From positions 22,004,968 to 22,068,967 of the forward strand of contig OZ022245.1 of NCBI GenBank assembly GCA_963978895.1: 64,000 nucleotides of DNA. Direction: 5' to 3'. The stretch is from Erpobdella octoculata (taxonomy: Eukaryota; Annelida; Clitellata; Hirudinida; Erpobdellidae). The translations under genes and the position numbers were made by a program. Numbering within the stretch: the stretch's first letter is position 1; each line of letters opens with the position of its first letter. The notes under the pieces were generated by a model that was not told where the DNA came from, did no database searches, and saw only the letters and a list, made by a program, of their open reading frames with translations. This document shows, one piece after another, positions 9,407 to 20,600 of this stretch.

Positions 9407-9811
9407 ATGTTAGTGTCATGGTTGTCGGATTTTGCCAACGACGATGAGGTGGAGGTTACAGCGGTTCAAACGGTACAGATTAGCAAGGTAGCGGTTGGGG
9501 GCGTGGTTAATTCTGCCAAAGAGGTCTCAGATATTTCCGGTAATAACAAAGAGACTAGTACAGGAACTCCTGTTACTCCTATTTCCATTAATAACAAAGA
9601 GATTAGTACAGTTAATCCTGTTTATCCTATCTCCATTAATAGCAAAGAGACCAGTACAGTTAATCCTGTTATTCCTATTTCCATTAATAACAAAGAGACT
9701 AGTACAAGAAATCCTGTTATTCCTGATTCCATTGATAATGAAGAGACTATTACAGGAATTCCTGTTATAAATGATAGTAGGATAGGTTTTCCTATCACTT
9801 CTTTCGTTTGA
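9407..9811 (+). pseudogene. Linker ORF with 16-residue tandem repeats
   Basis: A 134-codon frame follows the protease. Bases 9540-9780 are a coding minisatellite of 48-bp units, nearly five copies, each reading about NNKETSTxNPVxPISI. Units differ by a few residues and all stay in frame. Bases 9405-9475 are the source of a 55-bp insertion found at 10178-10232. The RT expected between protease and integrase is absent; this repeat-bearing segment takes its place. Confidence 0.55.
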
Positions 9812-9892
9812 GAACAAAGAAATTGCACTTCTTCAAAACCCTTTTGGGAATATGCACTTCGAAAGAAAAGGGGATTCTTTATCGAAAAAAAT

Positions 9893-10108
9893 ATGTTATT
9901 TCATAGGGAAGCTTTATGGGGACTTAAATTAAAACAATTATGTTTACCTAAAAGTCGCATTCCCATTATTTTACAATTAGGTCATGAAGCTCCGTGTGTC
10001 GGACATATGGCAGCTAAGTCATCCTTACAGCGCATTCGCATGAATTTTTGGTTCCCAGTGCAAATGTCGCGTATGTGTGGCTGTCCAACAGGGAAACAAC
10101 AGGTGTGA
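9893..10108 (+). pseudogene. Integrase zinc-binding fragment of the LTR relic
   Basis: A 71-codon frame includes LGHEAPCVGHMAAKSSLQRI and FWFPVQM, the usual H2C2 zinc-binding region of Ty3/gypsy-type integrases (H-x6-H, then a Cys pair). The Cys pair is altered to CGC. No catalytic DDE core follows. The RT/RNase H part is missing between the protease and this piece, so an internal deletion has removed the polymerase. Confidence 0.6.
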
Positions 10109-10128
10109 CTTGTTTTCCTCTGGTAGGT

Positions 10129-10463
10129 TAGGATACTCGTTTAGAGCATCGTCGAATCGACGTAGCCAGAATTCAAAATGTTATTGTCGGATTTTGCCAA
10201 CGACGATGAAGTGGAGGTTACAGCAGTTCAAACGGTTCTGGGTCATGTGAATATTTTTCGAGACGTCGTTGAAGTCGGTCGACGACGATTTCATGTGTGT
10301 CGACGCGCGATGGAGATGCAGCCAGTTTCTCCACGATCTTCATGAGGCTTTCCTGTTGCTTGCACATCTGCTGCATGAGTTGAGCGATTTGGTCGGCATT
10401 TTTTTAAACGTTAAAAATTTCAAAGTTCGTTAATAAACAAACCTTTTCCTATGCCTCGTCGCC
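10129..10463 (-). pseudogene. 5' end of a gypsy element: PBS and start of gag
   Basis: On the minus strand a TTATAACA LTR-like end is followed by TGGCGACGAGG (10453-10463), the same primer-binding sequence as in the gypsy element at 55 kb. A gag-like frame follows: IAQLMQQMCKQQESLMK, then VDRLQRRLEKYSHDPE and FWLRRFDDALNEYP, similar in pattern to the gag start of the 55-kb element. Between HDPEPFE and FWLRR the frame is interrupted by a 55-bp insertion (10178-10232). Only about 330 bp of the element remain. Confidence 0.75.
10178..10232 (+). other. 55-bp insertion copied from the pro relic at 9.4 kb
   Basis: Removing these bases restores the antisense gag frame around HDPEPFE. The inserted sequence matches 9405-9475 with two substitutions and a 9-bp deletion. 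Donor and recipient share TTCAAACGGT at the right junction (10-bp homology) and TTCAAA repeats at the left. This fits break repair or replication template switching, with a donor about 750 bp away. Confidence 0.8.
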
Positions 10464-11938
10464 AATGTTATAACCCTAAAATAAACTTTCAGAAAGCAGC
10501 TTTAGATTTAAAAAGTTTCCGAAATTATTTTCATGATGAAAGAGAAGTGTTAGTTAGTGACTAACTGAAAGAATGAATTCGAATTTGCAATGAATTGATG
10601 GCGAAACATCGAGAGATGCTGGCTTATCAGCTAAAGAATAAAATGAAAAGAGTTATGAAAAGAACTGTCAATCGTCTTTTTTATCTTTTTTAATTGTTAT
10701 ATATAAACTGTAAAATGACTAAACTATTTTTATATTGTAACTATTTATAAATTAAAGAACAGCTAAACATCTTAATGCGTTAGCCAAAAATGCGCTGAAG
10801 TCCCTTCGATATAAAAAAAAAGATTTTGGTAACTTTTAACACATGTGTGGATTGGGTTGTGTTGGAAAAAAGTTGACAAAATTGATTTTAACTAATACAA
10901 AAATCTAAATGTGGGATGGGCTGATCTAGGAAATTCAGCTTTTTAGGTGGGTCGGGCTGGGTTGAGAAAGTGGTGGGTTGTGTTGGGTTGGGTCGCCAAA
11001 AATGGATCCATGTCCATGTCCACCTCTGGGCTCAATGACTGCCATCAAACGCACTGTGTGATGGCGATGTTTTGATATGGAGTCACTGCCATTTCGGTAC
11101 GGGTATTAAGGACGTAAATCAACGGAACATTTTACAAGTGTTTACTTGTGCTGTTCAGAGTTGTCAACTGTGATATTTCAGTTACAACTTTTAGTTACAG
11201 TTACAGTTAAAGTTACAACATTTTTCAGTTTCAGATAAAATTATTTTTTCACAAACATTTTTCAGCTACTATTGCAGTTATTACTTGTCAATTGTCATTG
11301 GGTCAAATGTTCAGGACCCGACCCGACCAAATTACTAAATTACCACGTCCATGTATGCTTTCGATCTGAAATTTTAAATATAGTCGTATTTTGGATACAT
11401 GAACAATATTATTTTTTTAAATTAATAATTACACTTTAAATAATTATACGCGATAAACTTTGCTGGTTAAATTTTCATTAAATCGATAGATGACAGTTAA
11501 AAAACTACAAAGTAAAAAGTTAATAATAATTTAAAAATTAAAAACACGCTTTTATAAAATTCTCTAAAATGTCTAAAATAAATTATAAACATAAAAGCGC
11601 TTTCTTTAAAATTCTACGATCGCAACGATTGTACCCCGCGCTTTAATGTTTATAATTTATTTTATATTTCTTTAGAGATTTTTATAAAAGCATGCTTTTA
11701 ACTGTTTAAATTAATTTTTATTTTAGCTTGACCCGACCCAGCCAGTCTCACTCAGCAGTCAAAATTCTAAAGCCCAACTGGACCCGCGGGTTGACCCAAC
11801 CCGTGGAACACTCTAGTGCTATTGGGTTCTTGTCATGGTGTTTACCAAAAAAAAAAAACTCAATACAATCAATCCAATGTGGATTATTTTTATTAAATTC
11901 AATAATCTCGTAGCTCATGTTTTTTTTTTACAAATCTA
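10464..11938. other. Non-coding stretch with transposon ends
   Basis: From 10464 the sequence should begin with the LTR of the antisense gypsy relic, whose far end I cannot fix. Around 11000-11030 the sequence ends in GTCCATGTCCACCTCTG, a likely hAT terminus that recurs at 55631-55645. From 11155 CAGAGTTGTCAACTGTGA resembles another hAT end. GGGTCGGG- and GACCCGACCC-type words flank the region in opposite orientations. No coding region was seen. Confidence 0.4.
11541..11700. repeat. MITE-like hairpin
   Basis: Arms of about 62 bp (11541-11602 and about 11639-11700) are reverse complements with few mismatches. Each begins with AAAACACGC or AAAAGCATGC, contains AAATTATAAACAT and ends in GCGC, around a ~37-bp loop containing CGATCG. 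Such near-perfect hairpins are typical of miniature inverted-repeat elements. No target duplication was assigned. Confidence 0.6.
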
Positions 11939-12598
11939 CTAGCGAGATACCCGGTGTTACCCGGGATTTTTAGAGGTGTTTTAATGTTTGTCTCTCTCGA
12001 TCTCGTTTCCTTCCCCCTTGCTCTCCCACTCTCGGTCGCTTTCCCGCTACCGGTTGCTTTCCTGATCCCGGACGCTTTCCCGCTCCCGGCCATTTTTTTG
12101 CTCACGTTCGCTTTCCCGCTCACGTCCGCTTTCCCGCTCACGTCCGCTTTCCCGCTCACGTCCGCTTTCCCGCTCACGTTTGCTTTCCCGATCCTGGACG
12201 CTTTCCCGATCCTGGACGCTTTCCCGATCCTGGACGCTTTCCCGATCCTGGACGCTTTCCCGATCCTGGACGCTTTCCCGATCCTGGACGCTTTCCCGAT
12301 CCTGGACGCTTTCCCGATCCTGGACGCTTTCCCGATCCTGGACGCTTTCCAGCCCTTGGTCGCTCTAGCTTTCCCGCTCGCTTTTCCGCTCTCAGTTGTT
12401 TTTTCGTTCCCTCTTGATTTTCCGTTCCAGCTCAATTTTTAATTTCCGTTCCCGCTCGCTCTCCCACTCCGCTCCTTTTGTGTCCCATTTTAATTTTTTT
12501 TCACTATAATTGTCTCCCATTGCCTCTCAAGCTTGTGTGAAAATTGCATTACGATCGGATGAATGGTGTAGCAATGAATAAAGAACTTTATATATATA
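11939..12598 (-). mobile_element. Non-autonomous Helitron, family 1
   Basis: On the minus strand the element begins near the TA-rich run at 12598, followed by the family's CATTGCTACACCATTCATCCG motif region, and ends at CTAG (11942-11939). Just inside is a hairpin (ACCCGG-loop-CCGGGT type, with one change), as expected of a Helitron 3' end. The GC-rich tail contains an 18-bp minisatellite. The next family 1 3' end begins at 12599, so two copies abut. Confidence 0.7.
12188..12350. repeat. 18-bp minisatellite, nine copies
   Basis: Nine near-perfect copies of GATCCTGGACGCTTTCCC in the Helitron tail. As 18 is a multiple of three and no frame contains a stop, frames on both strands are open (ILDAFP on plus, SRIGKA on minus). 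These are repeat artefacts, not genes. Confidence 0.9.
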
Positions 12599-12765
12599 CT
12601 AGCGGGGGCACCCGGCGTTGCCCGGGGTTTTTAGACGTTTTTCTAATGTTTGTCTCTCTCGCTCCCGTTTCCTTCTCCGCTTTCCCGTTCCCGTCGCGTT
12701 CCCGGTCGCTTTCCCGCTCTCGGTCGTTTTTTAGTTCCCTGTCGCTTTCCCGCTCCGGTTTGCCA
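12599..12765 (-). mobile_element. Helitron family 1 3' end joined to LINE sequence
   Basis: CTAG (12602-12599) with the ACCCGG/CCGGGT hairpin and the start of the GC-rich tail. At about 12765 the Helitron sequence stops and a plus-strand LINE ORF fragment begins. This is either a captured LINE fragment or a chimaera from template switching. Confidence 0.65.
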
Positions 12766-13480
12766 CCTCAGTCTTCAATTAACGATGATAGGCTCATTCA
12801 AGATTTCATTGAGCAAAACCTCACCATCAAACCTGCTGTCGTCAACGTTCGCCGACTTGGAAAAGAACCTGCAAATACTAGACTCTGTGTCACTCTAACA
12901 AATTCTGAAGCAGTGTCTGATCTAATTTAAGTGTTTATAAATCATAATCTAACTCCTAGAGAGGCCGAAGATGCTTATCTCAGATGTGAAAAAAGACGCC
13001 CAGGAAACAGGGAAGCCTACTTCAGTTTTGGTCCAATCCAACATTCAGCCCTTTCGGGTATGAACCGAGGGTCTGGGCATTTACGAACATGAGAAGTATT
13101 GTAAATAAACGAGAAGAATTTGTTTTATTTTTAGAAACTCATGATTTAGAGATTTTATCTTCAACCGAAACTTGGTTGAATAACGAACCGGACGGCCTAT
13201 TTCTTCCTAAAGAATACCAAGCTTTTCGTTATGACAGGGATTTCGTGGTGGTGGTGTGCCTCTGATTGCTAAGAAAAGAGTCAAAGTTAGACAGGTCTTA
13301 ATTCCACCTGAATATAACCATATAGAATTTGTTTGTGTCGACATTTACACTGATAGCTCAATATGCAGTGTTATAATTTATTACAGACCAGGAGGATTGT
13401 TATATCTTTATAATTCTAATTAAATGATAGTAATTATAATCTAACTATTGTGGTTGCTAAACACTTATTAGATCTTATTG
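12766..13480 (+). pseudogene. LINE fragment: ORF1 end and endonuclease start
   Basis: Bases 12780-12930 encode DDRLIQDFIEQ and VVNVRRLGK, typical of the C-terminal RRM-like part of LINE ORF1. From about 13060 another frame reads FTNMRSIVNKREEF, STETWLNNEPDG and YYRPGG, the first half of an APE endonuclease. The Glu of ETW is present. Frameshifts and stops occur throughout, and the sequence ends before the GDFN motif, so the piece is inactive. Confidence 0.75.
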
Positions 13481-13493
13481 ATTAATAATGAAT

Positions 13494-13784
13494 TTATATA
13501 AGCTTTTGCTTTTTTGGAAGGTTGCAATAACGTTTATGTCTTGCCTCCTGTTCTATTCCTGTTGGAATGTGTGTCAACTCCTCCGGATTGGCTTCATTAT
13601 CCATATGGCTCGGAACGTGGTCTCCTTGTCTATTCTCTCCATCCTCATTCTCCGTAACCCGAAGGGTTGCGTTTATGTCTGGTTTCAACATCTCTTCCTC
13701 TCCTGGGAACACAATTCTTACTGGGGCTTTCTCTCCATCACTTTTATCTTGAAGAGGTACTGGCATGTCGAATGTCTCAAACAT
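13494..13784 (-). CDS. Acidic ORF of unknown function
   Basis: A 96-codon frame from ATG (13784) to a stop at 13494. The frame also stays open upstream into a TA array, so it may be the end of an exon. The product is acidic and hydrophilic, with [20 protein letters not shown] and a basic end (KKQKLI). It has mixed codons and no low-complexity repeats, unlike the surrounding DNA. It resembles a disordered tail of a larger protein, host or transposon; I do not recognise it. Confidence 0.35.
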   Translation of the reverse strand: MFETFDMPVPLQDKSDGEKAPVRIVFPGEEEMLKPDINATLRVTENEDGENRQGDHVPSHMDNEANPEELTHIPTGIEQEARHKRYCNLPKKQKLI

Positions 13785-13808
13785 TTCTTTAAGTGCCCAA
13801 TCTAAATT

Positions 13809-14000
<192 letters not shown>

Positions 14001-14034
14001 TCCTTTTACGCGATCGTATTTACAGACTCTGAAG

Positions 14035-14230
14035 ATGGCGAAAGCCGAAACGGCCCGTAAGTCTGAAATAAAGAAAGTTTTAAATGTTAATACTTTTCTT
14101 AATACGTGTTGCAGTAAACAAAAAACGTTGTTCCGAAATATTGAGAAAGTATCTATAAAACTCATAGCGGCTAAATGGAGACTTATTTTTAATCGAGCTT
14201 GTCTTAAAGAAAATCTTATGCCATCTTACA

Positions 14231-14235
<5 letters not shown>
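14035..14235 (+). CDS. Short lysine-rich ORF between TA arrays, possibly RT-element N-terminus
   Basis: From ATG at 14035 a ~67-codon coding-like stretch reads [15 protein letters not shown] and ends with [12 protein letters not shown] before entering another TA array. The end loosely recalls the N-terminal region of Penelope-like retroelements, which have a similar basic helix then PSY or P-x-G. This is weak; there is no RT beside it. It may be a fragment of any gene. Confidence 0.2.
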
Positions 14236-14315
<80 letters not shown>

Positions 14316-14398
14316 TATATATAATAGAAATGAGATTATGTATATATATATATATATATATAGATATATATATATATATCTATATATATATCAATATA
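14236..14398. repeat. TA dinucleotide array
   Basis: Two TA runs separated by a short unique word (GAAATGAGATTATG). The right end runs into the TC-TATATA start of a family 2 Helitron. Confidence 0.9.
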
Positions 14399-15660
14399 AA
14401 AGAACATGTCCTGACTGACTGACTGACTGACTGACAATCAACGCCGAGCTCAAACGCCTCATCCTACAAACGTGAAGTTTGGAACTTATATTACTTTTAT
14501 TGCGTAAGCATCCACTAAGACAGGATTTTTGAAAATTTTGCTCGTAAAGGGAAGAAACTGGAAAACAAACTTGTTTCTAAAACAATGTATATCTCGAAAA
14601 CCAAAAATGAGGAGATTTTGAAATTTGGTATATGGATTCTTCTTGAAAAATAAAAAGATACGTGTTTCACCATTTTTTGAAATTTCGGTTTCCCGGACCT
14701 CAAATGTGGGTTGGAAAATTGGGTTATTTGGTTTTAAAGTAGCTGCTACTCAAAAACTGTGAATGCTACAGGAGTAAAAATTGGTATTTAGTTTCTACTC
14801 TAAAAATAATGATATACGTGTTTCACCATTTTTTGAAAATTTGGTTTCCAGGACTTCAAATGTTGGGTGGAGAATAGGGTTATTTGGTTTTTAAAGTAAC
14901 TGCTACTCAACAACTGTAAATGCTACAAAAGAAAAAATTAGTATTTAGTTTCTACTCTAAAAATAAGGATATATGTGTTTCACCATTTTTTGAAATTTTG
15001 GTTTTCAGGACCTCAAATGTGGGGTGGAATAACGGTTTCTTTGGTTTTTAAAGTAACTGCTACTCAAAAACAGTGAATGCTACAGATGTCAAAATTAGTA
15101 TTTAATATTTATTCAAAAAATAATGATATAAGTGTTTCAACATTTTTAAAAAATTTGGTTTCCAGGACTTTAAATGTGGGGTGGAAATAAGGGTTATTTG
15201 ATTTCAAAATAACTGCTACTTAAAAACTGTAAGTGCTACAAATGTAAAATTAGTATTTTGAAGTTTTGTGCCGGTTAAAAGTAGTAAGTCCAGTTTATCA
15301 TCGGCCGGGCCAAGCCGTTATTTTAGAGTCAAACCTTAAATTAAAGTGGGACGGGCCGAGGATTTTCACCAAGTATATAGATATTTTAGTGATTTTAGGG
15401 TCTTCAGTTGGGCCGGCCAAACCTGAAGTCAAGGTGGGACAGGCCGAAGTTTTTCATCAAGTATATAGAACTTCTAGGCCTGTAAGAATGGGCCGGGCCT
15501 AATTCAGACGGGCTGTGCCGGGTCAGGAGTTTGGCTTTTTAAAAGGGGCTGGGCTAAGTTGTTGTCGGGCCAAGCCGAGACCTAAAAAATAGATCTCTAC
15601 TATGGATGCACGGTTCAAACTCTAATTTCATGCGAGCGAAGCTGCTACGGGCACTGCTAT
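14379..15660 (+). mobile_element. Helitron family 2, copy 1 (plus strand)
   Basis: Starts with TC and a TA-rich end, then AGAACATGTCCTGACTGACTG and CAACGCCGAGCTCAAACGCC, shared with copies at 17.1, 30.2, 31.3 and 32.0 kb. Between about 14720 and 15240 there are 3-4 tandem units of ~157 bp (each with CTGCTACTCAAAAACTG and GGTTTCCAGGACTTCAAATG). The 3' part is rich in GGGCCGGGC words and ends in CTACGGGCACTGCTAT, where other copies have CTAG. No protein is encoded, so it is non-autonomous. Confidence 0.75.
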
Positions 15661-15964
<304 letters not shown>

Positions 15965-16264
15965 TCTATATATATAAAAATGAATGTTTGTATATATGTA
16001 TATATGTATATATGTATATATGTTAATGGCGTTTATGCATTGCTACACCATTCATCCGATCGTAATGAAATTTTCACACAATCTTGAGAGTCAAGGGGAA
16101 TCAAATATAGAGAAAAAATTTTTGAAATCCGTCACAAATTGAGCGGAGCGGAGCGGGTGAGCGAGCGGGAACTATATATATATGTATGTGCGTATGTATG
16201 TATGTGTGTATGTATGTATGTGTATGTGCATGTATGTGTGTCTGTGTCTGTGTTTATGTATGTA
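15965..16264 (+). mobile_element. Helitron family 1, 5' region (plus strand)
   Basis: Begins TCTATATATATAAAAATG, followed by GCATTGCTACACCATTCATCC, ATGAAATTTTCACACAA and the GAGCGGAGCGGAGCGGG word, then a TATG/TGTG-rich run. Homologous blocks lie in the opposite orientation at 23470-23782 and 24840-25169. The 3' end with hairpin and CTAG is absent; another element's end begins at 16265. Confidence 0.7.
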
Positions 16265-16942
16265 CTAGCGGAGATACCCGGCGTTGCCCGGGTTTTTTTA
16301 GAGCTTTTTCTACTGTTTGTCTCTTTCTCTCCCGTTTCCTTTCCCACCTGCTTTCCCACTCCTGTTCGCTTTCCCGTTTTCGGTCGTTTTCCCGCTGCCG
16401 GTCGCATTCCCGCTCCCGCTCGCTGTCCGTTCCGTGTCGCATTCCCGCTCCCACTCGCTGTCCGTTCCGGGTCGCTTTCCCGTTTCTATAATAGACAAAC
16501 TAACCCACAAACATTCATATATATATAGTCTTAGCAAATCTATTTTACGTTTTATAGGCTAACAGAAGTTATGAAAGAATGGAAAAGAGAAAATGAGCGT
16601 GAACGGGGACGGGTTCGGGAGAGCAACCGTGACCGGGAATGGGAGAGCAAGCATGACCGGGAACGGGAGAGCAAGCGGGAGCGGGAACGGGAAGGCGACC
16701 GGGAACGGGAAAGCGACCGGGAACGGGAAAGCGACTGGGAACGCGGAAACCGACCGGGAACGCGGAAAGCGACTGGAATCGGGAGAGCAAGCTTGGAAGG
16801 AAACGCGAGCAAAAGAGAAAATCGATAACAAAACTTCTGAGCGGGAAAGCGACCGGGAGCTGGAAAACGACCGAGAGCGGAAAAGCGACCGGGAAACATT
16901 AGAAAAACCTCTAAAAACCCCGGGCAACGCCGGGTAACCCCG

Positions 16943-16946
<4 letters not shown>
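16265..16946. mobile_element. Head-to-head pair of Helitron family 1 ends
   Basis: Both outer ends are Helitron 3' termini: CTAG plus hairpin on the minus strand at 16265 and hairpin plus CTAT on the plus strand at 16946. The 5' parts meet near 16515-16525 in a TA run. The inner sequence (CAAACTAACCCACAAACATTC, TTAGCAAATCTATTTTACG) is also found inverted at 23787-24838, with longer minisatellites there. Both halves carry GC-rich CGGGAA/GCGACC tails. Confidence 0.7.
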
Positions 16947-16995
<49 letters not shown>

Positions 16996-16998
16996 TAC

Positions 16999-17096
<98 letters not shown>
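16947..17096. repeat. TA dinucleotide array
   Basis: About 150 bp of TA with one interruption (ACATCTACA, 16991-16999), between the head-to-head Helitron pair and the next family 2 copy. Confidence 0.95.
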
Positions 17097-17679
17097 GAAC
17101 ATATCCTGACTGACTGACTGATAATCAACGCCGAGCTCAAACGCCTCATCCTAGGAACGTGAAATTTGGTACTTATATTACTTTTATTGCAAAGCATCCA
17201 CTAACTTTTGAAAGTTTTGCTCCTGAGGGAGAGAAACTGGAAAACAAACTTTTTTATAAAACAATGTATATCTCGAAAACCAAAAATGAGGAGATTTTGA
17301 ATTTTGGTATATGGATTTTTCTTAAAAAATAAAAAGATACGTTTTTCACCATTTTTTGAAAATTCGGTTTTCCGGACCTCAAATGTGGGTTGGAAAATTG
17401 GGTTAATTGTTTTTAAAAAAGCTGCTACTCAAAAACTGAGAATGCTACAGGAGTAAAAATTAGTATTAAGTTTCTACTCCAAAAAATAATGAAATACGTG
17501 TTTTACCATTTTTTGAAAATTTGGTTTCCAGGACTTCAAATGTGGTGTGGAAAATGGGGTTATTATTATTATTTTTTTTTTATTTAACGTGCTTTCTAAA
17601 AAGAAAAATTTCTCAGAGCACGAGGCGGCAGTACCAAAATAAACGAACGAACAGAATCACACATCAGAAACAAAAAGGG

Positions 17680-20600
17680 TCAATATCCGTTCGTCATACG
17701 AAGAAAAAAATGAGTTTTAAGTCGTTTCCTAAAAACATAAACGCTATCGACACACGCCGGATCGGTAAGTTCAACCGGTAGATTGTTCCAGGTAGTAGGA
17801 CAAGAAACTACAAAAGCCCTCGGTCCAAACGCCCTGGTTCCGCAGGAAAGAACAAGAAGCTGACCGGAAGAAGCCGAGCGAAGGTGAGATCGGCCAGGAA
17901 ACTGAGTCACCGGAATGCACAGACCAGAGAGGTATGACGGCGCAGAACCATGGAGGCATCGGTACGCTGTGAGAGATAGCTTGAAGTCGATACGCGCCTG
18001 CATGTTCAGCCAGTGTAGTCGGTCGTGAATCGCTTTAGTGACATGACCGTATCGAGGCAATCGGAGAATCAGCCTAGCCGTGGCACGCATGACACCATCA
18101 AGCCGCCTCATTAACAGATCCGGTATTCTACTGAGTAGACAATTACAATAATCAAGTCTAGACAAGATCAAAGCGCGGGCATGTGCATACGAAGAATCGA
18201 CCGTGAGGGATTTGCGAACTGACCTCATCTGTCGTAGATGGTAGTAACTGGTGTTGACCAATTTTGCAACGTGTTCGCTGAAAGTCAGTTGAGAATCTAT
18301 GATGACCCCAAGATTGCGAACCCTATCGACGAGACGAATGATGTTTCCAGCTATATTGATCTCGTCAAAGGTGCAGTGCAACCGACGTCTAGAGGATCCC
18401 AGTAGAATGACCTCTGTCTTGGAGGCATTTAACTTTAGTCGATTGCATTTCATCCATTCCATTATCTCCGAAACGCAGCCGTCCAATCTGTCCGCGAGCA
18501 CACCGATACTCTCAGTGCCGCAATGATCGTAAATTTGTAGATCATCAGCATAACCATGAATATTGAAACCACGTTGAGCAACCAGGGCAAAAACATCTGA
18601 AGTGTATGCAATGAAGAAGAGCGGTCCTAGAATTGAACCTTGTGGAACACCGCACACAATCGAGGACCAACCAGAAAGGATATCTCCATAACGAACACAC
18701 TGCCTCCGATCGCAAAGATACGAACCGATCCACCGAAGAGCAACAGAATCAATGCCAAATGTACGCTCCAATCTGGTCACGAGGATTCCATGATCAACGC
18801 AATCGAATGCAGCGCTGAGATCGAGCATAGCGAGCAGTGTTACCATCCCTCGATCGGTTGCCAAGAGAACATCCGAAGTAACCTTGAGTAATGCAGTTTC
18901 CGTCGAACGGCACCTCCGATAGGCAGACTGATGCTCCGGCAGAAGGTTGTGTCCATCCAGGTGATGTTGAATTTGTTTGTTAACCGCCCGTTCCAAAACC
19001 TTAGAGATGAACTGAAGATTCGAAACTGGGCGATAACTGGCAGGCAGAGAAACATCCAGCGTAGATTTTTTCAAGATTGGCGTGACCTCGGCCACTCTGA
19101 ATGGGACCGGAAAGTGACCAGTGTCCAACGATTTATTAAACAGATCTGTAACGAATGGGGACAAGGTTTCTGAAAATTCTTTGATGAGCCATGTTGGCGC
19201 CGGGTCTAGACCACATGACTTGTTTGGAGAGTTCTTAATTAGGTCCTTGACGTCATCCTTAGTAAGAGTCGCAAAGTTGCTGAAACGTTCTCCAGAGAAG
19301 GTGTTGAACTCAGGCGTATCCGAATCAAGGGTAGACGCTCGGACGTCCGTGACCTTCTTCTCAAAAGAACTCATGAATTGCTCTGCAGTCAGACCATCCT
19401 GAAGAATGAAAGATCGTTTCTTTCCCATCACGGCAGACAAATCTCTCCACAGCTTGCTTGCATTTCCTGCACTCTCCGCAATCGTATTTCGCCAGTACGC
19501 ATCCTGTGCTCTCCTAAAAAAATCCTGGCAAAAACGTAACTGCGCAACCCATTTATCACGGTCAGAGATCAGTCGGGTTCTTCTGTAAATTCTTTCAAGA
19601 GAACGAGCTTTTCGTTTCTGCTCGCCGCAAGCAGTATTGAACCATGGAGTGATCGGACGATAATTTCTCAAGGCTGACCGACGTGGAGCATGCTTCTCAA
19701 CAAGATCGGTCAGTATTCTGTTGTACATCGTAGCCATTTCATCCGGTCCAAGGCCGCTCCAGCTGCTGTCCTCAGTGCAGAGTTTGCTTGATTTGAGATC
19801 CTGTAAAAAAAGATCACGATCAAAGGTCTTCCATGCCCTGCCTGTTACCATTAGTGATACAGGATTTGGTTTCATGAGTGGCAGTCTTGAAATGATGAGA
19901 GAATGATCGGACACAGATGGAACATACACTTCACAAGCAACAGAAGATGACTGAGCTGGGTCCTTCGTGATGACAACGTCTAAGGTATGTCCGGCTTTGT
20001 GGGTTGGTAAAGAAATATTCTGGACAAGGCCAAAGCAATCCACGATCGTGTTGAATTTCATTGTCCATACATCATCCGGTTTGTCCAAGTGAATGTTGAT
20101 ATCTCCAACGACAAGAATATGGCAGCTGTGAACAGTTAATTCTTCAAGCATCTGGCTGAAATCCTCCAAGAACTGGTCAGAAACTCGTTCACTTCCAGGC
20201 CGGTAAATGACCACAGCAATTGTTCTAACAATCCTTAAGATAAGCATTACAGAAATGAATTCAAAAGTCTCAACTTTGCTGGTAAGATTCATCCGGCGGG
20301 CTTTGCACGATTCTTTGCAAATCCACGCAACCCCGCCCCCCAGTAGACGACCAGATTGCATCTTTTGTGTAGCAGACCTCGCCAAACGTTTTCGTTCTCG
20401 TGCCTGATCCACGCACGTGTATCCATCCGGTGTGATTCTTGCGAGAGTGATGTCTTTTGATGATTCGTGAAAAGTCTCGGCAACTGCGAAGGCATCAAGA
20501 TCATGTTCAGCGATGATATTTGTCAGCGATGCACTTTTTTTTCCGATCGACTGACAATTCAAATATCCAATAGTCAAGTACTTGTTTCGAACGTATGATT

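Noticed and set aside
11954..12442. Frames with FPILDAFPILDA or SRIGKASRIGKA, and similar RDRERES/ATGNGK frames at 16.3-25 kb
   Set aside because: Repeats of 18 bp without stops open several frames at once; they are Helitron tail minisatellites.
14403..14435. CTGA repeats as a CRISPR-like or regulatory array
   Set aside because: These are short tetranucleotide repeats at the 5' end of every family 2 Helitron; no spacers are present.
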